From: VYFG01 sp965221795
GTDB lineage: Bacteria; Pseudomonadota; Gammaproteobacteria; Arenicellales; Poriferihabitantaceae
Assembly: GCA_965221795.1 (NCBI GenBank)
Contig: OZ244914.1
Location: 3,534,001-3,598,000, forward strand
Direction: 5' to 3'
Length of the DNA stretch: 64,000 bases
Shown: positions 16,854 to 25,324 of the stretch, one piece after another
Layout: the number at the start of each line of letters is the position of its first letter
Position numbering within the stretch: the stretch's first letter is position 1
Made by a program: the position numbers and the translations under genes
Notes under the pieces: generated by a model
Told to the model about the DNA's origin: nothing
What the model saw: only the letters and a program-made list of their open reading frames with translations
The model's database searches: none

Positions 16854-18086
16854 TCAATAGCTGCGTTTGTCCTCAATGACAATCCCATCATGTGGCAGTG
16901 AATTCAATGGAACCAGTTCCACCTCCCCTCGGAGTTTGCAAATATCGCGTATGGTCGTCTCGACCGCTTTGGCAAGCTCTTTGGCCAGTTCCTCGCATTC
17001 ACAATGCAATGTCATTTTATCGGCCTGATTCTCGGACTCCACGACCAATCGATAATGCCGGATTTCCGGATGGCGTCTCGTAACCCGATTGACTTGAGAC
17101 GGATGCACAAACATTCCACGAACCTTGACTGTTTGATCGGCCCGCCCCATCCACCCTTTGATACGGCGGTTGGTTCTACCACAAGGGCTTTTGCCTGGCA
17201 GAATTGTTGAAAGATCTCCGGTCGCAAAACGAATCAATGGATAATCCGGATTCAGTGCAGTGACCACCACCTCTCCCACTTCCCCATCCGGTAACACATC
17301 CCCTGTTCCCGGAAGCACGATCTCAAGATACACATCTTCGTCGATGATCAGGCCCGACTCTTCTGAAGATTCATAAGCAATCAAGCCCACATCAGCAGTC
17401 GCATAACACTGCAATCCGAAGATACCGCAATCCGCAAACCTTTGCCGCAATGAGGGCAGATAGGCCTCACCACCGACCAGTGCCTTGTTCAAGGACGGTA
17501 TCTGCATGCCGGTCTCCTCGGCTCGTTCCAACAAAATTCGCAAGAAAGAGGGGGTGCCGCAATATGCGTCTGGTTTCAACCGGCAGATGGATTCCAGTTG
17601 TTGTTCGGTATTGCCCACTCCTCCCGGGAGCACGACCGCTTCCAGTTCCCGACAACCAGAATCCAGCATCATGCCGGCTGGTGTGAGATGATAAGAAAAT
17701 CCGTTATGCACCCGACTACCTCTTCGGACTCCCGCTGCATAAAGGGCTCTGGCCATACGCCAGTAATTGGGACGGGCGGTCTGGGGTTCGAAAATCGGCC
17801 CCGGAGAGGTAAAGATATGAGTCAGGGGCTCGCCGACCAAGGCATCCAGTCCACCGAACGGTGGCTGCTGTTGCTGTCGCTCCATCAGTTCGGATTTTCT
17901 CGTCAAAGGCAGGGCTGCGAGGTCCGCAAGCTCCTCCAGATCCCCGACGTCCACGTCTTTCAGAATTTCGCGAAACGCCGGGGCATTGGCTTTTGCATGG
18001 GCAATCTGTGCGAGCACATCCCGGGTCAGGATCGCCATGCGTTCATCCCTGGTGCGAGTCTCCCGATCGTCAAAATAGGCCGACAT
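16854..18086 (-). CDS. Phenylacetate-CoA ligase family (PaaK-like) protein
   Basis: 410 residues of the PaaK branch of adenylate-forming enzymes. The nucleotide loop reads HIFTSPGPIFEP (about 102-113) instead of the usual SSGTTG, a variant also common in PaaK-like genes beside Liv transporters. YPLIRFATGDLS, GRADQTVKVRGMFVHPSQV and the C-terminal lid VELVPLNSLPHDGIVIEDKR are present. It probably activates a carboxylic acid with CoA, but the divergent P-loop makes substrate and activity uncertain. ATG 18086 (MSAYFDDRET) is preferred over the TTG 36 bp upstream. Part of the operon with the ABC transporter. Confidence 0.82.
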   Translation of the reverse strand: MSAYFDDRETRTRDERMAILTRDVLAQIAHAKANAPAFREILKDVDVGDLEELADLAALPLTRKSELMERQQQQPPFGGLDALVGEPLTHIFTSPGPIFEPQTARPNYWRMARALYAAGVRRGSRVHNGFSYHLTPAGMMLDSGCRELEAVVLPGGVGNTEQQLESICRLKPDAYCGTPSFLRILLERAEETGMQIPSLNKALVGGEAYLPSLRQRFADCGIFGLQCYATADVGLIAYESSEESGLIIDEDVYLEIVLPGTGDVLPDGEVGEVVVTALNPDYPLIRFATGDLSTILPGKSPCGRTNRRIKGWMGRADQTVKVRGMFVHPSQVNRVTRRHPEIRHYRLVVESENQADKMTLHCECEELAKELAKAVETTIRDICKLRGEVELVPLNSLPHDGIVIEDKRSY

Positions 18087-18169
18087 CGATTCTGTTGATG
18101 GGATTCGATACTTTGAAAGCAATGGCTTTTGTTGATGCGGCAGATATCATTCGCGTCCAGGAACCCGGT

Positions 18170-18982
18170 TCAGGCCAGCCAGCGCTTCCGACGGCGATAA
18201 TGCTTGACGTCACGAAAGCTCCGGCGACCATTGCCACTCATGCCGAGATAGAATTCCTTCACGTCTTCATTTTGTGCCAGGGAACTGGCATCCCCATCCA
18301 TCACCACGCGACCATTTTCCAGGATGTAGCCATAGGTAGCATAACGGAGCGCAACCGTCGTGTTCTGTTCTGCCAACAGGAAAGTCACCCTTTCCCTTTC
18401 GTTCAGCGCACGGACAATTTCGAAGATTTCCTCCACCAATTGAGGCGCTAATCCCATCGAGGGTTCATCCAGCAGGATCACGCTCGGCTTGGCCATTAAT
18501 GCCCGGCCCACGGCAATCATCTGTTGCTCCCCTCCCGAGGTATATCCAGCCTGGCTCCGGTACCGCTCCTTGAGACGGGGAAAGTAACTGTAAACGAGCT
18601 CCAGGTCATTTTGCAGTCCTTTCCGACCGACCTTGCGGGTATAGGCACCAGTCAACAGGTTCTCTTCCACCGTCAGATGTTCGAAACAATGACGCCCCTC
18701 CATGACCTGAACCACCCCACGCTTGACTAATTCATTGGGAGAAAGCGAATCCACTTTTTCGCCAAGAAATTCGATGGATCCTTTCGTCACTTCCCCTCGC
18801 TCCGTTCCCAGAATGTTGGATATCGACTTGATGGTAGTGGTTTTTCCGGCACCATTCGCCCCCAGCAATGCCACCACTCCGCCTTTCGGTACTTCCAGCG
18901 ACACTCCCTTCAACACCAGAATGACATGGTCATAAATAACCTCGATATTGTTGACACGAAGGACAATATCGGCACTATTCAT
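18170..18982 (-). CDS. livF: Branched-chain amino-acid-type ABC transporter ATPase (LivF)
   Basis: 270 residues. Walker A is LLGANGAGKTTTIKSI (about 39-54), the signature is YTSGGEQQMIAVGRALMAKP, Walker B is VILLDEPSMGLAP and the H-loop region is replaced by LLAEQNTT as in LivF. Together with livG it powers the uptake complex. It is separated from the substrate-binding gene by 83 bp that contain a strong stem-loop, so its expression may be lower than that of the binding protein. The C-terminal end is basic (HYRRRKRWLA). Confidence 0.9.
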   Translation of the reverse strand: MNSADIVLRVNNIEVIYDHVILVLKGVSLEVPKGGVVALLGANGAGKTTTIKSISNILGTERGEVTKGSIEFLGEKVDSLSPNELVKRGVVQVMEGRHCFEHLTVEENLLTGAYTRKVGRKGLQNDLELVYSYFPRLKERYRSQAGYTSGGEQQMIAVGRALMAKPSVILLDEPSMGLAPQLVEEIFEIVRALNERERVTFLLAEQNTTVALRYATYGYILENGRVVMDGDASSLAQNEDVKEFYLGMSGNGRRSFRDVKHYRRRKRWLA

Positions 18983-19016
18983 TGCGGTGGTGCAATCTCA
19001 GGGATATATCGGAAGT

Positions 19017-19046
19017 TCGGGCGACCCGGAGAAATGGGTCGCCCGA
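19017..19046 (-). promoter_or_regulatory. Intercistronic stem-loop after binding-protein gene
   Basis: Perfect 11-bp inverted repeat (TCGGGCGACCC and its complement) with an 8-nt loop, between the substrate-binding-protein stop and livF. No T-run follows on the minus strand, so it is not a typical intrinsic terminator. Such hairpins downstream of abundant periplasmic binding proteins usually stabilise the upstream mRNA or partly attenuate the downstream genes. Confidence 0.7.
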
Positions 19047-19065
19047 TCAAGCCGTCAATTGGTGA

Positions 19066-20358
19066 TCAACAATCACGTGGAGTGATGTTATTTTCCTGCG
19101 CATAGGCAGCGGAATCCGCTTCGATCAGCGTATCCACCACATCACGGTCTGCGCCGGTGAAGCCCGTAATGAGAGACCAGGACTGGGTATCGGCATCCCA
19201 TTGCTGGATCGCCGCTTCTCCAGGTCCTCCATGATTGGCGCAAGTCACACTGATACTGGGACCGAAGTTGGGCAAGCCAAGCTCCGCCATTCGGTCCTGA
19301 TTGATCTGCAAGGCTTCCAGCCCATCGCGCATTTGAACTGGTGTGATATCTGCTACCCCATGGATCGTCTGGGCAGTACGTGCCGCTTCCGACGCCAGAA
19401 CGGCCGCATAGAGCCCCCGGTTATAGAGTACGGTACCGAGATTGCTGCCGTCCCCAGCAGCCTTGCCCGCATCCACCACGTATTTCTTCAGGTCCGCATA
19501 GATGGGAAAATCACTGCCCACATTGTGAAAATTGATCGCCTTGTATCCATCGGCTCCTGGACCTGCCGGAATCACATCGTTCTCCGAAGCCGACCACCAT
19601 ACTCCAATGAAGTGATCCATGGGATAGCGAATGTTGGCCGCTTCCTGAATCGCTACCTGATTCATCACGCCCCATCCCCACATCAACACATAATCCGGTC
19701 GTTCGCGACGAATCTGCAGCCACTGGGACTTTTGCTCCTGCCCCGGATGGTCCACGGGCAATAATGTCAGGCTGAAGCCATGCTTCTTCGACAGTTCTTC
19801 CAGCGTACGGATGGGCTCTTTGCCATAGGCAGAATTATGGTATACCAATGCCAGTGTTTTCCCACTAAGGTCTCCATTTTCTTCATCCAGGATATGCTTG
19901 ACAATGATGGATGCGGCATCCCAGTACGTGCCGGGGAAATTGAAAATATAACTGAATACTCTGCCATTTGCGGCTGAAGTGCGCCCATAGCCCATGGACA
20001 GGACGGGAATCCCATCGGCCGTCGCTTTGGGAATCAACTGGTAGGTAATCCCGGTCGATAGCGGCTGGTAGACCAGAGACCCCCGCCCTTTGGTGGACTC
20101 ATAGCATTCCACACCCTTCTCGGTGTTATATCCGGTTTCACATTCGATCAGATTCACAGGTACGCCGCCGATCCCCCCGTCACGCTCATTCAACAAGGTA
20201 AAATAATCCGCATACCCGTCCGCATATGGGATGCCATTGGGTGCATATGGCCCCGTCCGGTAACTAAGTGATGGGAACGTCAGGTCCGCGTACGCGACCC
20301 CGCTGCCCCACACCACGGTAGCTGCCAATATGGCAGCAGTGATTGGGTTGAATTTCAT
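19066..20358 (-). CDS. Periplasmic substrate-binding protein of Liv-type ABC transporter
   Basis: 430 residues. The start at ATG 20358 has a GGAG ribosome-binding site and yields a signal peptide (MKFNPITAAILAATVVWGSG, then AYA before the cleavage site). The mature part has the type 1 periplasmic fold of the LivJ/Peripla_BP_6 family: GPYAPNGIPYADGYADYFTL, then LVYHNSAYGKEPI and DYVLMWGWGVMNQVAIQEAA. The ligand could be a branched-chain amino acid, but in operons with acyl-CoA synthetases these proteins often bind carboxylic or aromatic acids. It lies 32 bp after livM. Confidence 0.88.
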   Translation of the reverse strand: MKFNPITAAILAATVVWGSGVAYADLTFPSLSYRTGPYAPNGIPYADGYADYFTLLNERDGGIGGVPVNLIECETGYNTEKGVECYESTKGRGSLVYQPLSTGITYQLIPKATADGIPVLSMGYGRTSAANGRVFSYIFNFPGTYWDAASIIVKHILDEENGDLSGKTLALVYHNSAYGKEPIRTLEELSKKHGFSLTLLPVDHPGQEQKSQWLQIRRERPDYVLMWGWGVMNQVAIQEAANIRYPMDHFIGVWWSASENDVIPAGPGADGYKAINFHNVGSDFPIYADLKKYVVDAGKAAGDGSNLGTVLYNRGLYAAVLASEAARTAQTIHGVADITPVQMRDGLEALQINQDRMAELGLPNFGPSISVTCANHGGPGEAAIQQWDADTQSWSLITGFTGADRDVVDTLIEADSAAYAQENNITPRDC

Positions 20359-20390
20359 TGCAATTCTCCAGTTGGTTATGTGGTTAACGT

Positions 20391-21467
20391 TCAATGCGGA
20401 AAGGGCCATAGCCGCAGTTTCTCCTTGGCAACTCGCCACAACTGCGCAAGACCATGGGGTTCCACGATCAGGAAAAACATGATCAGGCCGCCGACCAGCA
20501 TCAAAATAAAGTGCTGCACCATATCCGTAGGCCAGCCAAAACTGCCGACCATGATATTTTTGAATAGTACCGGTAAAAGCACCATAAACGCAGCGCCAAT
20601 GAATGAACCGGCCACGGAGCCCAGCCCACCAATAATGATCATAAACAGGACCAGAAAAGATTTATCAATGCCAAACGCTTCCGTGGGTTCGATCGCGCCC
20701 AGGTACACGCCAAAAAACAATGCGCCGGCCAGACCAATGTAAAATGAACTGATCGCAAACGCCAGAAGTTTGGTCTTCAATGGAGGCACGCCAATGATCT
20801 CGGCCGCAATGTCCATATCCCGAATCGCCATCCAGGAACGTCCCAGCCGTCCACGGGTCAAATTTCGTGCGATCATAGCAAAGACCAGCACGAACAGAAG
20901 GGTGAACAAATAGGTGGACCAAGGCTCGGCTTGAGGACCGGAAACAATCATGCCGAACAATTCGCGTTCTGGCATATTGATCTGTCCCGAGGCGGAATAG
21001 TTATAAAACCAGGGAACCTTGTTGAACAGCCACACCAGAAAAAATTGGGCGGCCAGGGTCGCCACAGCCAAATAAAAACCCTTGATGCGCAAACTCGGCA
21101 AACCGAACAGGATCCCGACAATGGCCGTCACCCCTCCAGAGAACAAGATCACAAACAGGATATTGAGGTCGGGGAAAGCGGTGGTGATTTTGTAGCAGGC
21201 GTATGCGCCCACAGCCATGAATCCCCCCGTACCCAGACTGAGTTGACCACAATATCCGGTCAGGATGTTCAACCCCAGGGCTGCCAAGGACCAGATCAGG
21301 AATGGCAACAGGATCGACTTTTCCCAATAGTCATTAATGAGAAACGGGACCACCAGGAAAGCAACCAATACCAATGCCCGTACGGACCAGCGATCAAAGG
21401 CGATGGGGAACGTCTGCTGATCTGCAGCATAACTGGTCTTGAAATCCCCTGCTTCCCGGTAAAACAT
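20391..21467 (-). CDS. livM: Liv-type ABC transporter permease (LivM)
   Basis: A 358-residue inner-membrane permease with about ten hydrophobic helices. LivM hallmarks are LGLNILTGYCGQLSLGTGGF, GLPSLRIKGFYLAVATLA and GRLGRSWMAIRDMDIAAEII (the ATPase-contacting EAA loop). It ends PFPH shortly before the binding-protein gene and starts 6 bp after livH. It forms the translocation pore with LivH. Confidence 0.92.
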   Translation of the reverse strand: MFYREAGDFKTSYAADQQTFPIAFDRWSVRALVLVAFLVVPFLINDYWEKSILLPFLIWSLAALGLNILTGYCGQLSLGTGGFMAVGAYACYKITTAFPDLNILFVILFSGGVTAIVGILFGLPSLRIKGFYLAVATLAAQFFLVWLFNKVPWFYNYSASGQINMPERELFGMIVSGPQAEPWSTYLFTLLFVLVFAMIARNLTRGRLGRSWMAIRDMDIAAEIIGVPPLKTKLLAFAISSFYIGLAGALFFGVYLGAIEPTEAFGIDKSFLVLFMIIIGGLGSVAGSFIGAAFMVLLPVLFKNIMVGSFGWPTDMVQHFILMLVGGLIMFFLIVEPHGLAQLWRVAKEKLRLWPFPH

Positions 21468-21473
21468 CTATAC

Positions 21474-22475
21474 CTATACCCTCTCAATGATGCGTTCACC
21501 AAACAGTCCCTGGGGGCGGAACATCAGGAAGAACAGTGCCAACACATAGGCAAACCAATTTTCCGTTGCTCCCCCAATCAGAGGGCCGACCGTAAACTCA
21601 AACAGTTTTTCTCCCACACCGATCAGCAACCCCCCGACAATCGCTCCCGGAATGGAAGTAAATCCTCCCAGAATCAGGACCGGCAAGGCCTTGAGCGCAA
21701 TCAGGGAAAGCGAGAACTGAACACCGGACTTGGCCCCCCACATGATTCCGGCGACGAGAGCGACGAATCCCGCGATCGACCACACTACCACCCAAATGGT
21801 CCGGAGTGAAATACCCACCGTCAGGGCTGCCTGATGATCATCTGCAACCGCTCGCAGTGCGCGACCGGTCTTGGTAACCTGGGAAAATACGGTCAACACG
21901 ATCACCAGGACTACCGCAATGGCAGCCGCCCATACATCCAGGACGTCAATATACATTCCATAATATTCGGTTCCTTCCGCGGCCCAAGTCCGGGTGACAT
22001 CTTCCCACCAGAAGGAGCCACCGGACGGGAGTCCCACATCCAGCACCTTGATGTTGGCACCCCACATCAGGTCTCCCAACCCTTCCAGGAAGAATGCTAG
22101 TCCGATGGTGGCCATGAACAGGATGATGGGTTCCTGGTTGACGAGGAATCGGAGCACCGCTTTTTCCACCAACCAGGCGAGCAAGATCATCACCAGGATG
22201 GTGAGAACAATCGCCAAAGCGGTATTCATGCCATTCCCCCAATGGTGATAATCCGTCCCGAAAATGACATTGATCAGATGTGCGAATGGGATCTGGCCCG
22301 TCTGGAAACCGACCAGGGTCAGGGCAGCAAACAGGCACATCACACCCTGGGCATAATTGAAAATGGCAGACGCCTTGAAAATCAACACGAAGCCCAGCGC
22401 GACCAGGGAATACATCACACCGGCCATCAGTCCGTTCAGAATGACCTCAATGGTATACAGTGTGGTCGGGTTCAT
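21474..22475 (-). CDS. livH: Liv-type ABC transporter permease (LivH)
   Basis: A 333-residue permease. It begins ILNGLMAGVMYSLVALGFVL with the FKASAIFNYAQGVM segment characteristic of LivH. The EAA-like loop reads TKTGRALRAVADDHQAALTV, followed by GGFTSIPGAIVGGLLIGVGE. It starts only 3 bp after the livG stop, so translation is coupled. The length is slightly above the usual 290-310 because of an insertion around VTRTWAAEGTEYYG (about 165-180) predicted in a periplasmic loop. Confidence 0.92.
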   Translation of the reverse strand: MNPTTLYTIEVILNGLMAGVMYSLVALGFVLIFKASAIFNYAQGVMCLFAALTLVGFQTGQIPFAHLINVIFGTDYHHWGNGMNTALAIVLTILVMILLAWLVEKAVLRFLVNQEPIILFMATIGLAFFLEGLGDLMWGANIKVLDVGLPSGGSFWWEDVTRTWAAEGTEYYGMYIDVLDVWAAAIAVVLVIVLTVFSQVTKTGRALRAVADDHQAALTVGISLRTIWVVVWSIAGFVALVAGIMWGAKSGVQFSLSLIALKALPVLILGGFTSIPGAIVGGLLIGVGEKLFEFTVGPLIGGATENWFAYVLALFFLMFRPQGLFGERIIERV

Positions 22476-22478
22476 GTT

Positions 22479-23270
22479 TCAGTCGTGGGCGACCCCAAGG
22501 TAGGCATCAATGACGTTCTGATCATTGCGAATTTTATCCGGCAAGCCGTCACCGATTTTTCTTCCATAGTCAAGAACCACCACGCGGTCTGCAATATCCA
22601 TGACCACACCCATATCATGCTCGATCAGGGCAATAGTCGTGCCGAAATGCTCGTGCACGTCCAATACAAAGCGGCACATATCTTCCTTTTCCTCCAGGTT
22701 CATGCCAGCCATCGGCTCATCCAGCAACAAAAGCTTGGATTCTGCGGCCAGCGCACGGCCCAATTCCACCCGCTTTTGCAACCCATAGGGCAATTTTCCG
22801 ACCGGGGTCTTTCGAATCGATTGGATTTCCAGAAAATCGATAATCTGCTCTACTCGCTCCCGATGGGCAAGCTCTTCCTTCTCGGCCTTGCCTTTCCAAA
22901 TTGCCTGCCAAAAGACGTTCTCATGCATGTGAATGATACGCCCAGTCATCAAATTATCGAGCGTACTCATGCCTTTGAACAGGGCAATATTCTGAAATGT
23001 ACGCGCAATCCCCTGACGCGCAATCTGATGGGGTTTGAGAGAACGACGCAAGGTGCCATCAAACCATACTTCCCCTTTTTGCGGATGGTAAAACCCATTG
23101 ATCACATTGAGCATGGAGCTTTTGCCTGCACCATTGGGCCCAATGATCGCCCGGATCTCTCCATGGAGAATGTCAAAACTGATGTCCACCAGTGCCTTGA
23201 CCCCGCCAAAGGATAACGAAATCTCCCGCAAGTCCAACAAGACTCCGTTCGACTGGCTGGCTTGACTCAT
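22479..23270 (-). CDS. livG: Liv-type ABC transporter ATPase (LivG)
   Basis: 263 residues. Walker A is IIGPNGAGKSSMLNVI (about 39-54), followed by QNIALFKGMSTLDNLMTGRI. In the signature region, the usual LSYGQQ reads LPYGLQKRVELGRALAAES. Walker B is LLLLDEPMAGMN and the switch His lies in TIALIEHDMGVVMDIADRVV. The signature loop therefore lacks the usual LSGGQ serine and glycine pattern, as in several LivG relatives next to acyl-CoA synthetases. It pairs with LivF. Confidence 0.9.
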   Translation of the reverse strand: MSQASQSNGVLLDLREISLSFGGVKALVDISFDILHGEIRAIIGPNGAGKSSMLNVINGFYHPQKGEVWFDGTLRRSLKPHQIARQGIARTFQNIALFKGMSTLDNLMTGRIIHMHENVFWQAIWKGKAEKEELAHRERVEQIIDFLEIQSIRKTPVGKLPYGLQKRVELGRALAAESKLLLLDEPMAGMNLEEKEDMCRFVLDVHEHFGTTIALIEHDMGVVMDIADRVVVLDYGRKIGDGLPDKIRNDQNVIDAYLGVAHD

Positions 23271-23287
23271 CCGTCTCTCCTCTTGAT

Positions 23288-25231
23288 TCAGGCAAACTTT
23301 TGGATAGGCGGGTAGATTTCCACTTCCCGAATGGCAATGTCTGCCTCAATCTGTCCTTTGCGGCCGTCCTCAAACGTGACTTCGGTACTGACATGGCAGG
23401 ACTTCACATCACTATACAAGGCTTGCACAAGGGTTTGGTATTTTTCCTGGATGATGTTCCTTCGCACCTTGCGAGTTCGGGTCATTTCCCCATCATCCGG
23501 GTCGAGTTCCTTGTGCAGTACCAGAAAGCGGCGGATCTGCGCCCCACTCATTTGCGTGTCTGTGGCCAGGCTAGCGTTGGTCTGCAAGATATTTTGCTCA
23601 ATCAAGTCATATACCTCGCTACGCCCGGCCAATTCCTGATAGCTTGCATAGGGAATATTATGCCGCTCTGCCCAATTACTGACGGCATCCAAGTCAATAT
23701 TGACAAACGCGGTCACAAAATCGCATTGATGACCGAATGTGACCACTTCCTTGATTTGTGGAAAGAACTTCAGCTTGTTTTCCAGATACTTGGGGGCGAA
23801 CATCGAACCATCGTTCAAACGGCCAACATCCTTGGCCCGATCAATGATGTGCAAATGACCACGATCATCCATATAGCCAGCATCCCCGGTATGCACCCAT
23901 CCATCCACATCCTTGGTCTCGCGTGTTGCTGCCTCATTCCGGTAGTACTGCTGAAACACCCCCGGACTGCGGTACTTTACTTCCCCGGCATCGGTGATTT
24001 CGATTTCCACTCCGGGAGCAGGTACACCAACGGTGTCCGCATACACTTCCCCGTTGGGTTGAATGGTCACGAATACGGTCCCTTCAGTCTGCCCATAGAG
24101 TTGTTTGATATTGATCCCAAGAGATCGGTAAAAATCAAAAATCTCCGGGCCAATCGCTTCCCCGGCAGTATAGGCCAGTTTGATATGGCTGAATCCCATC
24201 GTATTTTTCAATGGGGCATATACCAGAAGATTGCCTATCAGGTATTTCATCCGGTCACGGAATGAAACCGGTTCGCCATTCAGAATACGGCCACCCGTTT
24301 CCCGAGCCACCTGCAGGAAATAATGGAAAAGCTTCTGCTTCCAGCGGCTGGCGTCTTCCATACGAATCATCACATGGGTCAGAATGCCTTCAAATACCCT
24401 GGGTGGCGCGAAATAATAGGTTGGGCCAATCTCGCGCAGGTCCGTAGCTACGGTTTCTTCATTTTCCGGGCAATTGATGCAATATCCTGCCACATACGCC
24501 TGACCATGCGAAAAGACATGGTCTCCGACCCAGGCTATCGGCAGATAACTGAGAGTTTCCTCCATTTCTGTCAACTGTTCGAATTCGACACTGCTACGGG
24601 ATGAGAGAATGATATTGTCATGGGTCAGTACGACGCCCTTCGGCTTGCCGGTGGTCCCTGAGGTATACAAAAAGATTCCCACATCACTCCCCTTTCCACC
24701 CTCAATGGCTTCTGTCAGGCAGCGCGGATCTTTTTCCAGCTGTGTCCTTCCGATATCCTGTACAACCGAGAAATCGTGCAGCTTGGTCTGGTTATATCCC
24801 TGGAGTCCCCGAGAATCGTCATAGACAATTTGCTCCAACCCTTCGATCCGGTCGCTCACCTCCAGCACCTTGTCCACCTGTTCCTGGTCCTCCGCCAACA
24901 CAAAGCGTACACCCGCATGGTTGAGGACATATTCCATTTCCTCTGCAACGGAATCGGCATATACCGGCACCGGGATGCCACCCAGACACTGAACAGCCGT
25001 AATGCTCCAATATAACCGTGGGCGATTGCGGCCAATAATCGCCATCTTATCTCCTTGAACAAAGCCAAGCTCACGTAATCCAGCCGCAAAGGCGAATACC
25101 TCTGCCCTGACTTCTTCCCAAGTCCAGGTTTGCCAGATACCGTACTCCTTTTCCCGGATGGCCGGACGGTCAGCAAACCGACGGGCATTCTGAATCAGTA
25201 ACTTGGGGAAAGTATCCGGAAGATTGGACAT
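23288..25231 (-). CDS. Long-chain acyl-CoA synthetase (AMP-forming)
   Basis: A 647-residue adenylate-forming enzyme. The ATP loop is FLYTSGTTGKPKGVVLTHDN and the A5 region YGQTEGTVFVTI. GWVHTGDAGYMDDRGHLHII and DRAKDVGRLNDGSMFAPKYL follow in order. The size and N-terminal half resemble FadD15-type synthetases with ER-like long insertions, which commonly sit inside Liv-type operons. It activates a fatty or other carboxylic acid to its CoA ester. ATG 25231 (MSNLPDTF) fits family starts; ATG 25246 is possible. Neither has a strong ribosome-binding site. It lies between icmF and livG. Confidence 0.86.
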   Translation of the reverse strand: MSNLPDTFPKLLIQNARRFADRPAIREKEYGIWQTWTWEEVRAEVFAFAAGLRELGFVQGDKMAIIGRNRPRLYWSITAVQCLGGIPVPVYADSVAEEMEYVLNHAGVRFVLAEDQEQVDKVLEVSDRIEGLEQIVYDDSRGLQGYNQTKLHDFSVVQDIGRTQLEKDPRCLTEAIEGGKGSDVGIFLYTSGTTGKPKGVVLTHDNIILSSRSSVEFEQLTEMEETLSYLPIAWVGDHVFSHGQAYVAGYCINCPENEETVATDLREIGPTYYFAPPRVFEGILTHVMIRMEDASRWKQKLFHYFLQVARETGGRILNGEPVSFRDRMKYLIGNLLVYAPLKNTMGFSHIKLAYTAGEAIGPEIFDFYRSLGINIKQLYGQTEGTVFVTIQPNGEVYADTVGVPAPGVEIEITDAGEVKYRSPGVFQQYYRNEAATRETKDVDGWVHTGDAGYMDDRGHLHIIDRAKDVGRLNDGSMFAPKYLENKLKFFPQIKEVVTFGHQCDFVTAFVNIDLDAVSNWAERHNIPYASYQELAGRSEVYDLIEQNILQTNASLATDTQMSGAQIRRFLVLHKELDPDDGEMTRTRKVRRNIIQEKYQTLVQALYSDVKSCHVSTEVTFEDGRKGQIEADIAIREVEIYPPIQKFA

Positions 25232-25324
25232 GGATTCAGGTCGCATTGCTGGCAGTGCTCCCGCGTACGAGAAAAGGCATCCCGCCGACCGACGAGGCAT
25301 TGCCAAAGTGTATCATTTCTTCCA

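Noticed and set aside
19017..19046. Intrinsic terminator after the binding-protein gene
   Set aside because: The stem is perfect but no T-run follows on the minus strand, and livF clearly belongs to the same operon.
22242..24265. Long plus-strand frames opposite livG and the acyl-CoA synthetase
   Set aside because: Shadows of strongly supported minus-strand genes with all ABC and AMP-binding motifs.
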